Program-made: the position numbers and the translations under genes | The notes under the pieces: model-generated | What the model saw: the letters and a program-made list of their open reading frames with translations, nothing else | What the model was told of the DNA's origin: nothing | The model's database searches: none | DNA from: Galeruca laticollis | Taxonomy: Eukaryota > Arthropoda > Insecta > Coleoptera > Chrysomelidae | NCBI GenBank assembly: GCA_963921935.1 | Contig: OY998176.1 | Location: 82,934,960 to 82,998,959 of the forward strand | Direction of reading: 5' to 3' | Length of the DNA stretch: 64,000 nt | Shown here: one piece after another, positions 22,108-33,510 of the stretch | How the letters are laid out: each line of letters begins with the position of its first letter | How positions within the stretch are numbered: position 1 is the first letter of the stretch

Positions 22108-23463
22108 TTATTCTATATCCGACTCTGAAGAGGAAGAATCGTTGTTGACATTAATAATAATAGGGTCGATTAAATCATCACAAATATTGTCAATTTTCCA
22201 CATATTTGCCTCTACTTTGATAACATGCTCGATACAGTTTGTCCAATTTTCCTTACTCACATGACTTACAGCATTCTCAAACAATTTCACAACATCGTTT
22301 ATTTTAAAAGTAGTATTTTTTTTTCCAACTTCCCCCTTTACCTGAGCCCATATTAATTCTATGGAATTAAGTTCACAATGATAAGGGGGAAGTCGAAGAA
22401 CTGATATACAACGAGAAGAAGCCATTTCTTCTACAATGTAGGTTTTGTATTTATTCTTGTTCATTTTTGCAATTCTGTAAAGTTCTTTCCTTAGTGGATC
22501 TTTTGGAAACTTAATATTTTTCGAAATAAGCCACTCCAAAAGCTCTGCTTTATGCCAACGACTTGTGGGCAATGCTTCTCGTAACCGTGAATGGTAACTT
22601 GCGTTGTCCATAACAATAACAGCCCCTTTTGGAATCAGATCCAACATTTGAACAAACCATTCCTCGAAGACATCCCCATTCATATCTTCGTGATAGTCCC
22701 CCGTGCGTTTTGAAATAAAAGTTAATAATCCACCATCAACAAAACCTTCAGAACTTCCAACATGGACAATGATAAGTCTTTTTCCTTTTCCAGATGGTGG
22801 CTGCAAACCTAACGACAAACCTTCCACGAATGCCTGCCTTCCGCTTTTAATGTTTTCATCTTGCCAAGATTTGGAAACTGTATATCCAGCATTTATCCAT
22901 GTTTCGTCTAAGTAGAAGATTTTTAAATTTTGTTCTCTGGCATGTCGAATGCTTCTTAAACAGTCTCTTCTCCAAAAAACTATTTCCGGTTTATCTATCA
23001 AGAGAGATTTTCTATTATGTTTTGTATATCTGAAACTCACATCTTTCAAAAGTTTGCATAATGTCATTCTGGAGAATTTTGGATAGTCCGTATCTTCTTG
23101 CACTGATGTCATAATTTTGTCAAGTGTTGGAATTTCCTTTCGTAAGTAAAATCCATGGACTTTACGCCTTAGTCTTTGTTTTAATGACTCATCGATCTCA
23201 ATTGGTTTTCGCCCTGAAGGAGTTTTAGGGGGTTGAAGAGTTCCTTTCTTGCTTTCTTTTAGTAATCTATAAATTGTTGATTTAGCAACACACAACATAG
23301 CAGCCGTTAATTCCACAATATCATCAACACTTGCACTTGGATCCTTGTTTTTCAATGATATATAACAATTCAATATCAGAGTTTTTTCATTTAAAGATAA
23401 TGGACCTGTTTTTGGTCGTTTAGATGGTCCTTGGCTTATCGACATTGTTTGGTACTTGCACAA
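22108..23463 (-). CDS. Intact DD82E-type transposase, 451 aa
   Basis: The only long uninterrupted transposase frame here. The N-terminus has helix-turn-helix character (KTLILNCYISL; AKSTIYRLLKES), then a linker (FYLRKEIPTLDKI), then an RNase H-like DDE core: IFYLDETW with the first Asp, GAVIVMDNASYH with the second, and HCELNSIELIWAQVK with the Glu. Counting between second Asp and Glu gives 82 residues, far from the 34 of Tc1, and the extra part contains LLEWLISKNI and a Lys/Tyr-rich stretch. The C-terminus is acidic (SSSSESDIE). From memory, this spacing corresponds to the DD82E (Sailor) group of the IS630/Tc1/mariner superfamily; that name should be checked. The start is the first ATG at 23463, with a second ATG six codons in. 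It should bind the element ends and cut and paste DNA in the nucleus. Confidence 0.85.
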   Translation of the reverse strand: MCKYQTMSISQGPSKRPKTGPLSLNEKTLILNCYISLKNKDPSASVDDIVELTAAMLCVAKSTIYRLLKESKKGTLQPPKTPSGRKPIEIDESLKQRLRRKVHGFYLRKEIPTLDKIMTSVQEDTDYPKFSRMTLCKLLKDVSFRYTKHNRKSLLIDKPEIVFWRRDCLRSIRHAREQNLKIFYLDETWINAGYTVSKSWQDENIKSGRQAFVEGLSLGLQPPSGKGKRLIIVHVGSSEGFVDGGLLTFISKRTGDYHEDMNGDVFEEWFVQMLDLIPKGAVIVMDNASYHSRLREALPTSRWHKAELLEWLISKNIKFPKDPLRKELYRIAKMNKNKYKTYIVEEMASSRCISVLRLPPYHCELNSIELIWAQVKGEVGKKNTTFKINDVVKLFENAVSHVSKENWTNCIEHVIKVEANMWKIDNICDDLIDPIIINVNNDSSSSESDIE

Positions 23464-23790
23464 TTAACATTCAACAAATGTTTGAAATATATTCCAACTG
23501 TTTACAATATTATGACAACCATACAACTTCATACAACTTTACTCAAAGAACTAATACTAAGTACTGATTTAATGTACCTACTTTCTTTTAAAATAATATT
23601 CCCGATAATGTTTCTAAGAAAACTGGGTTGTTTTGAAAATCCCTCTCAATAATCGAATAATCTGTAAATAGGTGTAATCGTATTAAGCCGATTACAGTAG
23701 GCCACTTGCCATTTAAAATTTCTGAGAAAAAATCCCCAAACACTACATATAAGAGTAATACAAATAAAAAATATTATGAATAAACGGGCA

Positions 23791-24289
23791 TATCCGAACT
23801 CTGCCACAAAATAAAATTTTACTTGACTTGTATCAATTTGAGGATTACTGAAATGTTCGTACTGTGCCGCAACCATTTAGTTTAATCCTATTAGAGTCAT
23901 TAGGGTTTATAATAGATAAAATCGGAGGCCCATAGAATTATGTATATTTCTGAAAAGTTTCAAAGATTTCTTGAATTAAATATTTTGAAGAAATCTTGAT
24001 TGTTTTGATCGATATTTAGGGGATTAGGGGAAGGATGTTGATGCACTTACACTATTGCCTAAAAATCAGGAAGAAGTATTTAATAGTGTTCGTGAATTAC
24101 AATTACGAATGAACCGAGAAGAGGAATTTCTATTAACAGCAGACCAGGTATTCAAAATTATTGTGTTCTCCTGTTTTTCCAACCTTAATTTTTTATGTAA
24201 TTCGGATTGTATTTTGATGGATGGGACTTTTAAATACTGTTCAACTTTTTTTTACCAAATGTTTACCATTTTGTGGCAGAGTTCGGATA
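23791..24289. repeat. 22-bp perfect inverted repeat bracketing a MULE fragment
   Basis: TATCCGAACTCTGCCACAAA at 23791 and its reverse complement ending at 24289 are identical over 22 bases, with weaker matching beyond. They enclose the MULE coding fragment, suggesting a nested non-autonomous element or a terminus captured with it. Confidence 0.65.
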
Positions 24290-24300
24290 CTCCGGAATAA
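24043..24300 (+). pseudogene. MULE transposase N-terminal catalytic fragment
   Basis: Reads LPKNQEEVFNSVRELQLRM and, further on, CILMDGTFKYCSTFFYQMF, the segment carrying the first catalytic Asp (MDGTF) of Mutator-like transposases. It then runs into unrelated sequence at the inverted repeat and stops. About 85 codons remain of a protein normally several hundred residues long. Confidence 0.75.
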
Positions 24301-24815
24301 ACTGTGTTGCCTTTTTTTATCAAACTTACTAAAATTTATGTACCTAAATCGTATATTCTTTAGCATAGCTGCAACTCATTCGTTCAATACAAAATGTACC
24401 TTACGGTATACCCTCTTAAAATATATTTTGGTACGTCTATGAAATCTACTCAAATGAATGATTTATTACTCCTTGTCCTTTCTATATAGACTATATATAT
24501 TGATCCTATACAATATAAAAACAAACAATTGACAAATCATTGATAAATAAACGTTAGCGTACTTTATTCGTTATTATTTTTAATATATAAATGATTCTAA
24601 TTTACCGTTAGTATAATAATTTGCTAGCTAGAACAACGCTAGATCATTTTATTTATAATCTGTGTCAAGGTTAAAGTCAAATGTCAAATAAAAATATAAC
24701 TATACACAATAACCAACTGTACTCTAAAAATTACTATTACAGTGTTCAAAGAGCTTCATTGTGACACTGTAAACAATGTTATAATGAAGTCTCTCTTATA
24801 CGCGAATTATAAAAT

Positions 24816-25615
24816 AGTTATTTGTAAAACAAGTGTCACAATGACTCGTTTTGTAGTACGAGTGAAGTTTGCACAACGAACCGCGAAGCGGTGAGTTGTG
24901 CAAATCACGAGTACTACAGAAAGTTATTGTGGCACAAGTTTTACACAATATTTTTTATAATTCGCATTTATTTAATTATTTAAATAAAATATAATTTCAT
25001 ATAATCCCTCTTTTTAAACTAGGAGGTGTGGTTTGAATTTAAGTTGGCAATTCTGCAGATTCCTAATTGGTCCGATCACAGATGGTTTTATTCAGCACTT
25101 CTGACTTTTGACATATTATTACCAAATAATTGTGTAAATTGTAAACAAACTTTCATTTAAGCAAAAAGAGGATGATTATTCGTTTAAAAAAGAGCTTCTT
25201 CGTATATGCTCTTGCGATCTATTTATATTATATCGTGAACATAATTATTTCTGTAATACATATTCACATAGAAATCTGGTAATTTATCCCAAAAATCGAA
25301 CGTTTTGTATACCTATATATTGATCCTATACAATATAAAAACAAACAATTGACAAATCATTGATAAATAAACGTTAGCGTACTTTATTCGTTATTATTTT
25401 TAATATATAAATGATTCTAATTTACCGTTAGTATAATAATTTGCTAGCTAGAACAACGCTAGACCATTTTATTTATAATCTGTGTCAAGGTTAAAGTCAA
25501 ATGTCAAATAAAAATATAACTATATACAATAACCAACTGTACTCTAAAAATTACTATTACAGTGTTCAAAGAGCTTCATTGTGACACTGTAAACAATGTT
25601 ATACGCGAATTATAA
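24816..25615 (+). mobile_element. Tandem non-autonomous element, copy C
   Basis: Third copy, about 800 bases, with the extra hairpin loop like copy B. It lacks about 17 bases (ATAATGAAGTCTCTCTT) near its end compared with copies A and B. It is the uninterrupted reference that defines the insertion in copy B. Confidence 0.85.
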
Positions 25616-25652
25616 AAAGATTATTTTCTTTCTTCAATTGAATGATGACTGG

Positions 25653-26650
25653 TTAATAATTAAACCAATTATCTATGGTCAAATTTTTGCCTGATCTTTT
25701 GACTGGCTCTACAAGTCGCAAAACAACATCATCTCCCTTATTTCGGACTTTGAAGGGCCCGTCTGACTGCACACTTGCATGGGCTTCTAAATTCTTCACA
25801 TAATATGTTTTGGAACATGCTAAAATGTCCACCTTGATTCCGTATTTGGCAGGTTTATTTGGAATGTACATCCTAAACATGCATGTGCCTCTGTATGGAA
25901 CAAACATTTCATCTGGTATCACATTTTCTGATGGAGCATAATATTTGTTGCAGTTGGAGACGAAAGTATCGAGAATAGATCTTTGGCTTTTCTCTCTTCC
26001 CTTGTGTGGATGTTGTCAAACCTGATACACAGAGTCAAAAATTTAAATATCTTCAATGACATGTTGGCTCGAAATATTTATACTCCAGTCTCATCCGTTC
26101 TCCAAAAGTCTTCAAAGGTCGTTTTGCCACAATGCAATGTTCCAGCTAAGTAGAGAAGCCCAAAATATGCCTTCAGTTCATCAACACTTGTAGCCCTAGC
26201 CATATTTGTGTCCTGGTATAACGTACTTGTATTGAATCAATAAAAATATTAGTTGACTCGAGAACCAGTCAATTAATGGGTCGTTGAAAAATAGTTGCCA
26301 TGAATCAATCTATAGTTGAATTGACATACATAGCTGCTATGATATTTCCAGGTAGATGCATTGTCACTATGGTATGTCGTATTGTTCGCAAAACACTTTT
26401 TTCTCCATTTGGTTGTTTGATTTCGTGCAGGAGTTTCATAAAAACTTGAAGGCTGAATGTTGTTGGTAGGCCCACTAATAGAAGCCGAGGCTGGTCAACT
26501 TCTTCTTCATCAGCACTTATTTCACTCTCACCATCGTGACAGCTTTTGATTTCGAAGTCAGGATCTCTATCAGAATCATTTGACTCAGACAGAAATATGT
26601 CTATTTCACTAATAGATAAGTTTTCTGTTGCTATATCACTAGAAACTATT
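25653..26650 (-). pseudogene. piggyBac-like transposase, N-terminal and core part
   Basis: From about 26650 the minus strand encodes an acidic start (ISEIDIFLSESNDSDRDPDF), a stretch of diverged sequence, then VDELKAYFGLLYLAG, FRANMSLKIFKFL and RFDNIHTREERKAKD. It ends with PDEMFVPYRGTCMFRMYIP and NKPAKYGIKVDIL, all in family order. Stops and frame changes lie near 26300, 26075 and 25930. The C-terminal part is missing. A piggyBac C-terminus lies at 35087-35495 but is 9 kb away and need not be the same copy. Confidence 0.8.
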
Positions 26651-27774
26651 CGTAATTGAAGTTTTGAGTCTAATTATTATAGATAAATGTCCAAGTAGGT
26701 TTCAAAACATTCATATAATGAAATAAATTGTGGACCACAGTAGCAAAAAATTCTAACGTGAACGGTCGGACTGGATCTTGACTGGCACACAAGTTGTATA
26801 GTCGACTGTCAAACAGAAACTAAACAACTGCCATCATTTGCTGTGGCAGAACACTCTCTCGGTTATTTCAGGAAACGACTAGAGTCAAATCAGCAACTAT
26901 TAATATAAGCATTAGGCAAAACAGAAATTAATAAATATCACAGACCTTTTAGGGTCAATCAATGATTTTATAATAGTATTTATAAATTTGAAAGGTCCAG
27001 TACACCATCAAACTCATTATAAGGGTCACGTCACTGAGTATGAAATGTTTACCTACTGAAATGTACTTAAATTAATTTGAACAACTATTCGACATTAAGA
27101 GAATTTTATACAAAAACTTATAGCGATTTAGATACCGACCTAACATGTACTAATTTATGTGAAGTTCGTCGGATAGAGTTTAATAAAGAAACGGTGGAAA
27201 CTACTGCCAGTTGAGAGCTTTGGACCATTTCCAATTGCGAGAGAGCAAAGCTAGAATAGCGCCAAGAGATGTACGTGGAAAAAAAACGAAAATGCGGAAT
27301 CGCCAATTTATTTCGCTCGAGGGCTTTGTATTGAACCGCCCTGCTTAAATTTAAAAATTAAAAACGGTTTTTCCGCAATAGTGTGATATCCTTTTAAGAA
27401 TATATTTTACAGAAGCTGCACAAGTTTAGTAATTATATTAGTGTTTTGTATTTAATACGGTGCTAGTGCATATTATCATCATAAATTATTATCACGACTA
27501 TATTATCTTGTCCATAATAAGTATAAACAGTAGTAATGAGCTTAAACTGGGATTTATTCCTCTGTCCATTATAAACTCCTCTGATGTCTTCCCTGCAATT
27601 CGTATTCTAGCCACTACTATCTTATTTGTGCTTCTTATAGCCCGTATTAAACCAGTAGATATTTTCATTTCCTCTAATATTGTCCATATTTATTTTCTAA
27701 CTACTGTGTCAAGTCAATGGTTGATTTTAAATCAACAAATACCCCTTTCTCTATTGTTCTTTCTATTAAATACT
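26651..27774. other. Spacer, no gene recognised
   Basis: No domain-bearing frames; the open frames at 27118-27306 and 27460-27813 are AT-driven and unconserved in appearance. No repeat ends seen. Confidence 0.45.
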
Positions 27775-27864
27775 AATATATCGTATCTTCTTCTTTTTTC
27801 TATTCATATATAGTAAGGCAATCACAAGGTAGGTCACTTCTTGATCGAGCTAAAAATAATTATT
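27775..27864. repeat. Arm fragment of the large palindrome family
   Basis: Contains ATCTTCTTCTTTTTTCTAT, CAATCACAAG and GGTCACTTCTTG in the same order as the right arm of the palindrome at about 61035-61110. Confidence 0.7.
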
Positions 27865-28270
27865 AAATGAAATTAACTGTCTCGACCCTTACTTCGTGGA
27901 ATCTGCTCATATTAGTGTTTTAAATGAAACTCACGGTTTCTAGTTAATTCCACAATATAATAAAAGTTATTGAAAATTCTAAAAAATTGACAATTGTTTC
28001 GATAAATCAATATCATGATATTGATTTATCGAAACAATTGTCAATTTTTTAGAATTTTCAATAACTTTTATTATATTGTGGAATTAACTAGAAACCGTGA
28101 GTTTCATTTAAAACACTAATAATTATTAAACATAAAATAGGCATCAAATGAAATGTAACTTCTGTCATCCTGACGATAATAGTATAATCAAAACACTTTT
28201 AGAATTTTAACCATGTTTTCAGTATATTGTGGAATTATTTAGAAACGGTTAGTTTAATTTAAAAATATTG
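27865..28270. repeat. Foldback element with perfect 210-bp palindrome
   Basis: Bases 27911-28015 and 28016-28120 are exact reverse complements, 105 bases each with no loop. On the left an outer segment (27865-27910, reading inward from AAATGAAATTAACTGTCTCG) matches the outer end of the copies at 29.5, 58.0 and 61.3 kb. On the right the palindrome joins inner arm sequence (CATCAAATGAAATGTAACTT) and a second diverged end to about 28270. Confidence 0.9.
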
Positions 28271-29279
28271 CTCTATAATTTTCGCATTGAGTTTGTTCCC
28301 TGTTTTTATAGATAGGTACTCTATTACATTATTTTTTTTGACAATTATCCATATCCAATCTATTCCTCTTTCTCCTAGCCACTTCTGGTGCTCTTCTGCC
28401 TTCCCCGCTTGTTTTTCCTGTTTTAATGTTCTGTATGGTTTCTTCTACTTCTTCTCTCGTTATTTCTCGTCGTTCTATTTCTTTTCCTTTTCATGTATTG
28501 TGTGGAATTTGTATACATAGTAATCTCTTTATGTGTTTAGTATTTGTTTGCAGTTGATTATTTTTGTCTCTTATCCTATTATTTTCTTCTTTCTGCTTCC
28601 TCTAAATTTTTTTATCCGTTTCAGAAGTTATTAATCAAGAAAATGTCGATGATTTCATTGTTCGTTTTTACTTTTCTTCGCCCCTCTTGTCATCTCTAGC
28701 GTCCAAGTTAGTACAGAAGACATTCATGTCTTGAAATTTTCAGTTTCAAATAATTTTAGTCGAAAAAAATGTGTCCCTAGGAAGCCCTAACGCATTTCAC
28801 CTTTATAAAGAATAAACCAGTCCTTCACTTCGGTAAATGAAAAAAAAATTTCACGTATAATCGATTTTTTACTGTTTCCACTAAAATGGATGAATCCGTA
28901 TGCGAGGACATGGACAAATATGAAAACATTAATCCCTGAAGAGCCGTTTTTGCAGTCGACCGAGGAAAAACCAACTTCCTAACTTTCCTTATCTCATTTA
29001 CCCATTCGCTGCCTACCTTTACAAAAAAATGTCAAAACGATTAAATTGTTTTTCTCGAGACCGTTTACACATGATAGAAAATACATTGTGGGGAAAAGCT
29101 TAAGTGGTTCAAAAAAATGACACATCAACTTTATGAAATCGGCTCTTACATAGTTAATGTGAACAAAAAAAATATAGAACAGTAAACATACAAATACAGA
29201 AAAAATGTATTATTGACAATAAATAATAAGTATTTTACTCAAAAATAAATAAACAACAAACTTTTCACCTATTTATTTG
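28271..29279. other. Spacer, nothing recognised
   Basis: T/C-rich open frame at 28287-28520 looks compositional. No element ends or domains seen. Confidence 0.45.
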
Positions 29280-29510
29280 GTGTTTTTAAATGAAACTCAA
29301 GGTCTCTAGTTAATTCCACAATATAATACAAGTTATTGAAAATTCTAAAAAATTGACAATTGTTTCGATAAATCAATATCAATTGTCAATTTTTTAGAAT
29401 TTTCAATAACTTGTATTATATTGTGGAATTAACTAGAGACCTTGAGTTTCATTTAAAAACACTAATATGAGCATACTCCACGAAGTAAGGGTCGAGACAG
29501 TCAATTTTAT
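29280..29510. repeat. Foldback copy: 82-bp perfect arms, 19-base loop, one outer end
   Basis: 29280-29361 and 29381-29462 are exact reverse complements. The loop GTTTCGATAAATCAATATC is a piece of arm sequence whose partner was deleted. The outer end (GAGCATACTCCACGAAGTAA onward to about 29510) is present on the right side only. Confidence 0.9.
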
Positions 29511-30219
29511 TTATTTGGTAATTAAATTACTATCGCCTTGTTGTGCATCATCATTAAGTTTCAATTTTTGTTTCTGTGGGTCGGTGTAAACGCGCATTCA
29601 CACGAGCTGAATTTTCTTGATCGATTTTAGTGGATCAACAAAAGTTTGATTGAATCAAACTTTATCGTTCAACAAATTGAATCCATTGGAAAGCTCTGTT
29701 GAGTCGTATGCATCTCACAGTCAAGTTTTACCCTTCTGATCCAGATATTTTCTGTTTCTTAAAAGTCTTAGAAAGGGCCAGTGACGTATTTTCAGTTGTT
29801 ATTTCTAAAGTTATAAAAAATTACTCACTAATCTTCACACACATATAATGGTAAAACTTGTAGAGCCCTGGTAACTCGTATAAACGATCATCGACGATCA
29901 ATCCAGCAACTGAAAAGAAGAAAGAAAGTACAAATAATGGGATAAATGAACAAAAATTAGAAAAAAAACAAATAAAATCATATAAGTTTAGGGAAATAGA
30001 GGTAGCCCAAAACTTTAAAGAATGTACCTAAAAAGAAATGGACATATGGCAGGATGAAATTACAAAGTATATCAATAAAGAAATGTGAGGCAAATACAAA
30101 TCTATAATATTAGAAACAGCAACAGAAGTATGTATGCTTTTAATTGACATATATTAAAATTCTGACACATGTAACGATTGCGACTCTGATTATCTGTCGA
30201 TCATATCGTTACCATGGTT
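29511..30219. other. Spacer; possible weak non-LTR trace
   Basis: A 10-base-arm palindrome AAAGTTTGAT-TGA-ATCAAACTTT lies at about 29641-29663. Frames at 29900-30150 are Lys-rich and faintly resemble the region between endonuclease and RT of non-LTR elements, too weak to call. Confidence 0.3.
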
Positions 30220-30465
30220 TTAACAAAAAATAGAAAATAAATTGAACAACCTGTTAACACAACCATTTTTATGAAACGTGACTTCACCTCCAAATGGAAC
30301 ATAGTCGAAAAAGTCTCTCTGTTGATTAACTTTTCGTAAAGCCCACCTACAAAATGCTAGTCTTTTTTCAAAATAATTTTGGCTAAAACTTTCACAGACT
30401 CCAGCAACAAGCTGTTCTCTCTCCAAAAACCGACGCCCGATTCCTTTTTGTTTCCCATTGAACAC
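30220..30465 (-). pseudogene. Mariner-like (DD41D family) transposase fragment
   Basis: Reads FEKRLAFCRWALRKVNQQRD and VTFHKNGCVNR, the same region as FTDEATFHKNG of the element at 48538-52299. The catalytic Asp is replaced: FGGEVTFHKNG instead of F-S/T-D-E. About 80 codons remain. Confidence 0.75.
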
Positions 30466-30569
30466 GCTTTTTTTAAACAGGAAGTTTATAGCCCACTTGC
30501 TGATAATTTTCTGACAATAATTGACTGTCTATATATAAATTGTTCAAAATTGGCAAATAGTTCTTAATA

Positions 30570-31617
30570 ATGTCTTGGAGGATACTTTTTACACTGCACA
30601 TAGTTTATTCTTATACCAAATTCCCATAATTCGTCCTTTTATACTGCGATAATACCCTTTTTTTATTAATTTCCAACCTTTTAGGGTTGTTATTATACTC
30701 TTGATTTACGTAAATTCTATAACCTAATTAATGAAATGCCATATATTATGTAATTGTTTATTTTTAATTTTAGTATCTCATCATCTACTTATTCTTAATA
30801 AACTCTTAATTGTTTTAAATATTTAGTTTTTACATTTCTTGGTTTTTAGTTACCATGAATTTTATGTTGGTAATACATTCCATTATTTACGTCACATCCT
30901 ATTGTAAAATTTTATCAATCCAATATGTATCTGTCATTAGATTTTGCCGTATTCCGTGCGATAAATAAATACGTGATCCATTATTATGGTTTATTTTATG
31001 TTCTTTAGTTGTGTTATATAAAAAAAATAATATTGATCTATTTTTAATTGTTATTCTAATTTTGATTTCATTTTACATATTAAGCATATATATTTTAAAA
31101 TTATTCAAACACTCCTGTATCAATGTTCATAATGAAATCATATGGTGCATGCTGCAATGACCTTGGGACATATGTTTATAAAGGTATGACTTCAATTATT
31201 TGAATTATTATTTCTTATCATATTTACCATCGTTGTGTTATTTTTATCATGCTATATATATAATGTTTAAGAAGAAAATAACTAATTTCTCTTATGTATT
31301 AATTGAATTTCTTTATTTATATCTAGTCGTGTCTACTGATATATCAGTTCAACATATATAACTATGTTTTATGTTTTGTTAATTTTAATTTATTATATAT
31401 GATTTATATTTATGGGTTAAATAGATTTTTTTATTTATATTTGTTTTGATTATTTTTCTGGCTAGCTCAGTTATTTAATTATTATTATAATATTTGGGAG
31501 CATGAGACTCGTTCTACCCTTCGAGTTCAGGCATTGATTGATATATTCTGCTTGAGTAAATAAAATGAAACACCTTAATTCCAACGATTTAATTTTTTTT
31601 AAAGAAATTTTATTTTA

Positions 31618-31680
<63 letters not shown>

Positions 31681-31882
31681 ACAGATACGCCTATGACATT
31701 ATCAAACCACAGTCACAAATGAGAACATCCACCATCCTATGCGCATGCTCAAATAAATACGGATTGATGCGAGAGAAACCGAACGTTTCTTAGAGACGTT
31801 TACCAGTTATATATGTATTATATACATAAAATTCGTTTCGTTGTAATGCTGGTGATGGACATAGCATAAAAGAATTTATGTG

Positions 31883-31925
<43 letters not shown>

Positions 31926-33505
31926 TAATTAAAATGTTCAGAAGAAATGGGTTACAAACTATACATACATTTGAAAATATTATATCTATTGATTTAAATG
32001 CACATTCCTTATACGATTGGAAATGAAGTAAGTACCACCATTATTTATTACAGAATTAAAAACATGCATGTAGGCCTTTCTTTTATAATCTCGAAATTTT
32101 ATCTGTTGATTAAACTACATAAAGTCTTTTTTTTCTTTTTTAGTTAGATCGATCATATAGACGCAAGAATTATTTTACACATGGAAATAGTCACTGAATT
32201 TATATTAGTATGTCATTATTATTATTGGCCAATAATATTTAAAAAACACTGACCTGAAGTCTGGATTCTAACACGTCTGGTAACAGGAATACGCCTATTG
32301 AAGTCTACGCTGCATATTTTCTGAAGAATCTGAGGTATTCTCAGGCAAAAACTGGATATACACACATGTGAGTGTTCCTAGTTTTATATATACGATGAAT
32401 CTTTAGCTTTTATACTTATTTGTTGCGATTTAACTTGAAATTTGTTGTAAAATTTATCTTCTCATCCTCTCTGCTACAACGCCAAACCCAATCTCCCAAC
32501 GCTTCCCCTCGATCGTCAATTTTTTAATAAATAAATAAACTATTGTTTCTCAGCTCACTGTTTTTAAACAAAGTTTTGTTTCTTTATAATTTAATAAATT
32601 TGTCCTGTCATATTATACCAATGATATTCTTTCTTGAGCTGTGGAGTTCTATTCACATTTATAGCAATTTATGAAAGTTTTGAAAATACATATGATTGTG
32701 AATTTCACTTGAAGAAGTCTGTTTTTTCTTTAATTTAAACTAATTTCAATATAATAGGTCTTTAACAAATAGTGAAATTAATGGTTATATTTGGATATTA
32801 CAATGTAAACTCTTGTTTTGATACTTGTGATAACTTTGAAATAGCATTTACATTTATAAACATAAATTCTTTTATCTGACATATATATCTTGCTTTCGTT
32901 ATTTGAACTATCCAAATTTTATAGTTTCAAATATTTACCTATATCTATCACCATCTTATGATTCATTTCCTCCATAAAATTGATACCAAATTTTGACATG
33001 TAATTACATTTATGTCATTTTATATTTTATTAACTTGACTAAATCTTTATAATAAATATGAATATTATTTTTATTCTTACTGTTCAACTAATAGTTATAT
33101 AAAATTAGATAACTAAAGCTTGTTTATTTTCAGATAAACAGCTGATTCCTTCGTGACAAACAAATATCCATATTAGGCAGATTTGATGTTCTCTTCTATA
33201 CTTGTTAAGCGTTTTCAAATTTTAAGACACTTATTAAGGTAATTTCTTTATATTTATTGTTACTCTTTTTAATTATTATAAACAAATGATTTAATATAAT
33301 ATGAATTTATATGAATTTTTACTTATGATTGTGGTTTTTCAATGTATTCTTTATTAACATAGTTTCAATCTATTTTAAATACTAAGCAAAACATTCTCAA
33401 ATAGCTTATATGCTTTAAGATATAAGATATGTGGTTCAATATATACATTCCTGGCTAATACCACGCAGAATATTGAATTACATCCCCTTCGCAAACCGTG
33501 ACGTT
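30570..33505. other. Very AT-rich spacer with TA microsatellites
   Basis: Two long (TA)n tracts at about 31618-31680 and 31889-31921. Otherwise no domain-bearing open frame, transposon end or RNA gene could be recognised. Confidence 0.5.
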
Positions 33506-33510
33506 GATCG

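Larger units (their letters stand above)
21796..24491 (-). mobile_element. DD82E-type IS630/Tc1/mariner transposon inserted in copy B
   Basis: Comparison with copy C, which is uninterrupted at the matching point (about 25310), defines the 2696-base insertion. The inner ends share an imperfect inverted repeat of about 32 bases with the perfect core AGGAGTAATAAA, starting GTATGTAC on the left and, read inverted, GTCTATAT on the right. TA stands on each side, as expected for this superfamily. It contains the intact transposase gene at 22108-23463. The part after 23780 carries a MULE fragment and a separate inverted repeat, so this element was itself invaded, or its right end was rebuilt. Confidence 0.75.
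21302..24812 (+). mobile_element. Tandem non-autonomous element, copy B, split by insertion
   Basis: Same element as copy A, about 815 bases of its own, interrupted at 21796-24491 by a transposon. Its hairpin holds an extra loop with TTGCACAACGAACCGCGAAG and its reverse-complementary partner. AAT again separates it from copy C. Confidence 0.85.

Noticed and set aside
27118..28520. Open frames at 27118-27306, 27460-27813 and 28287-28520
   Set aside because: Hydrophobic or T/C-rich composition, no domain, and they border repeat fragments.
29900..30150. Possible non-LTR linker region
   Set aside because: Low-complexity Lys-rich frames with stops; resemblance not specific.
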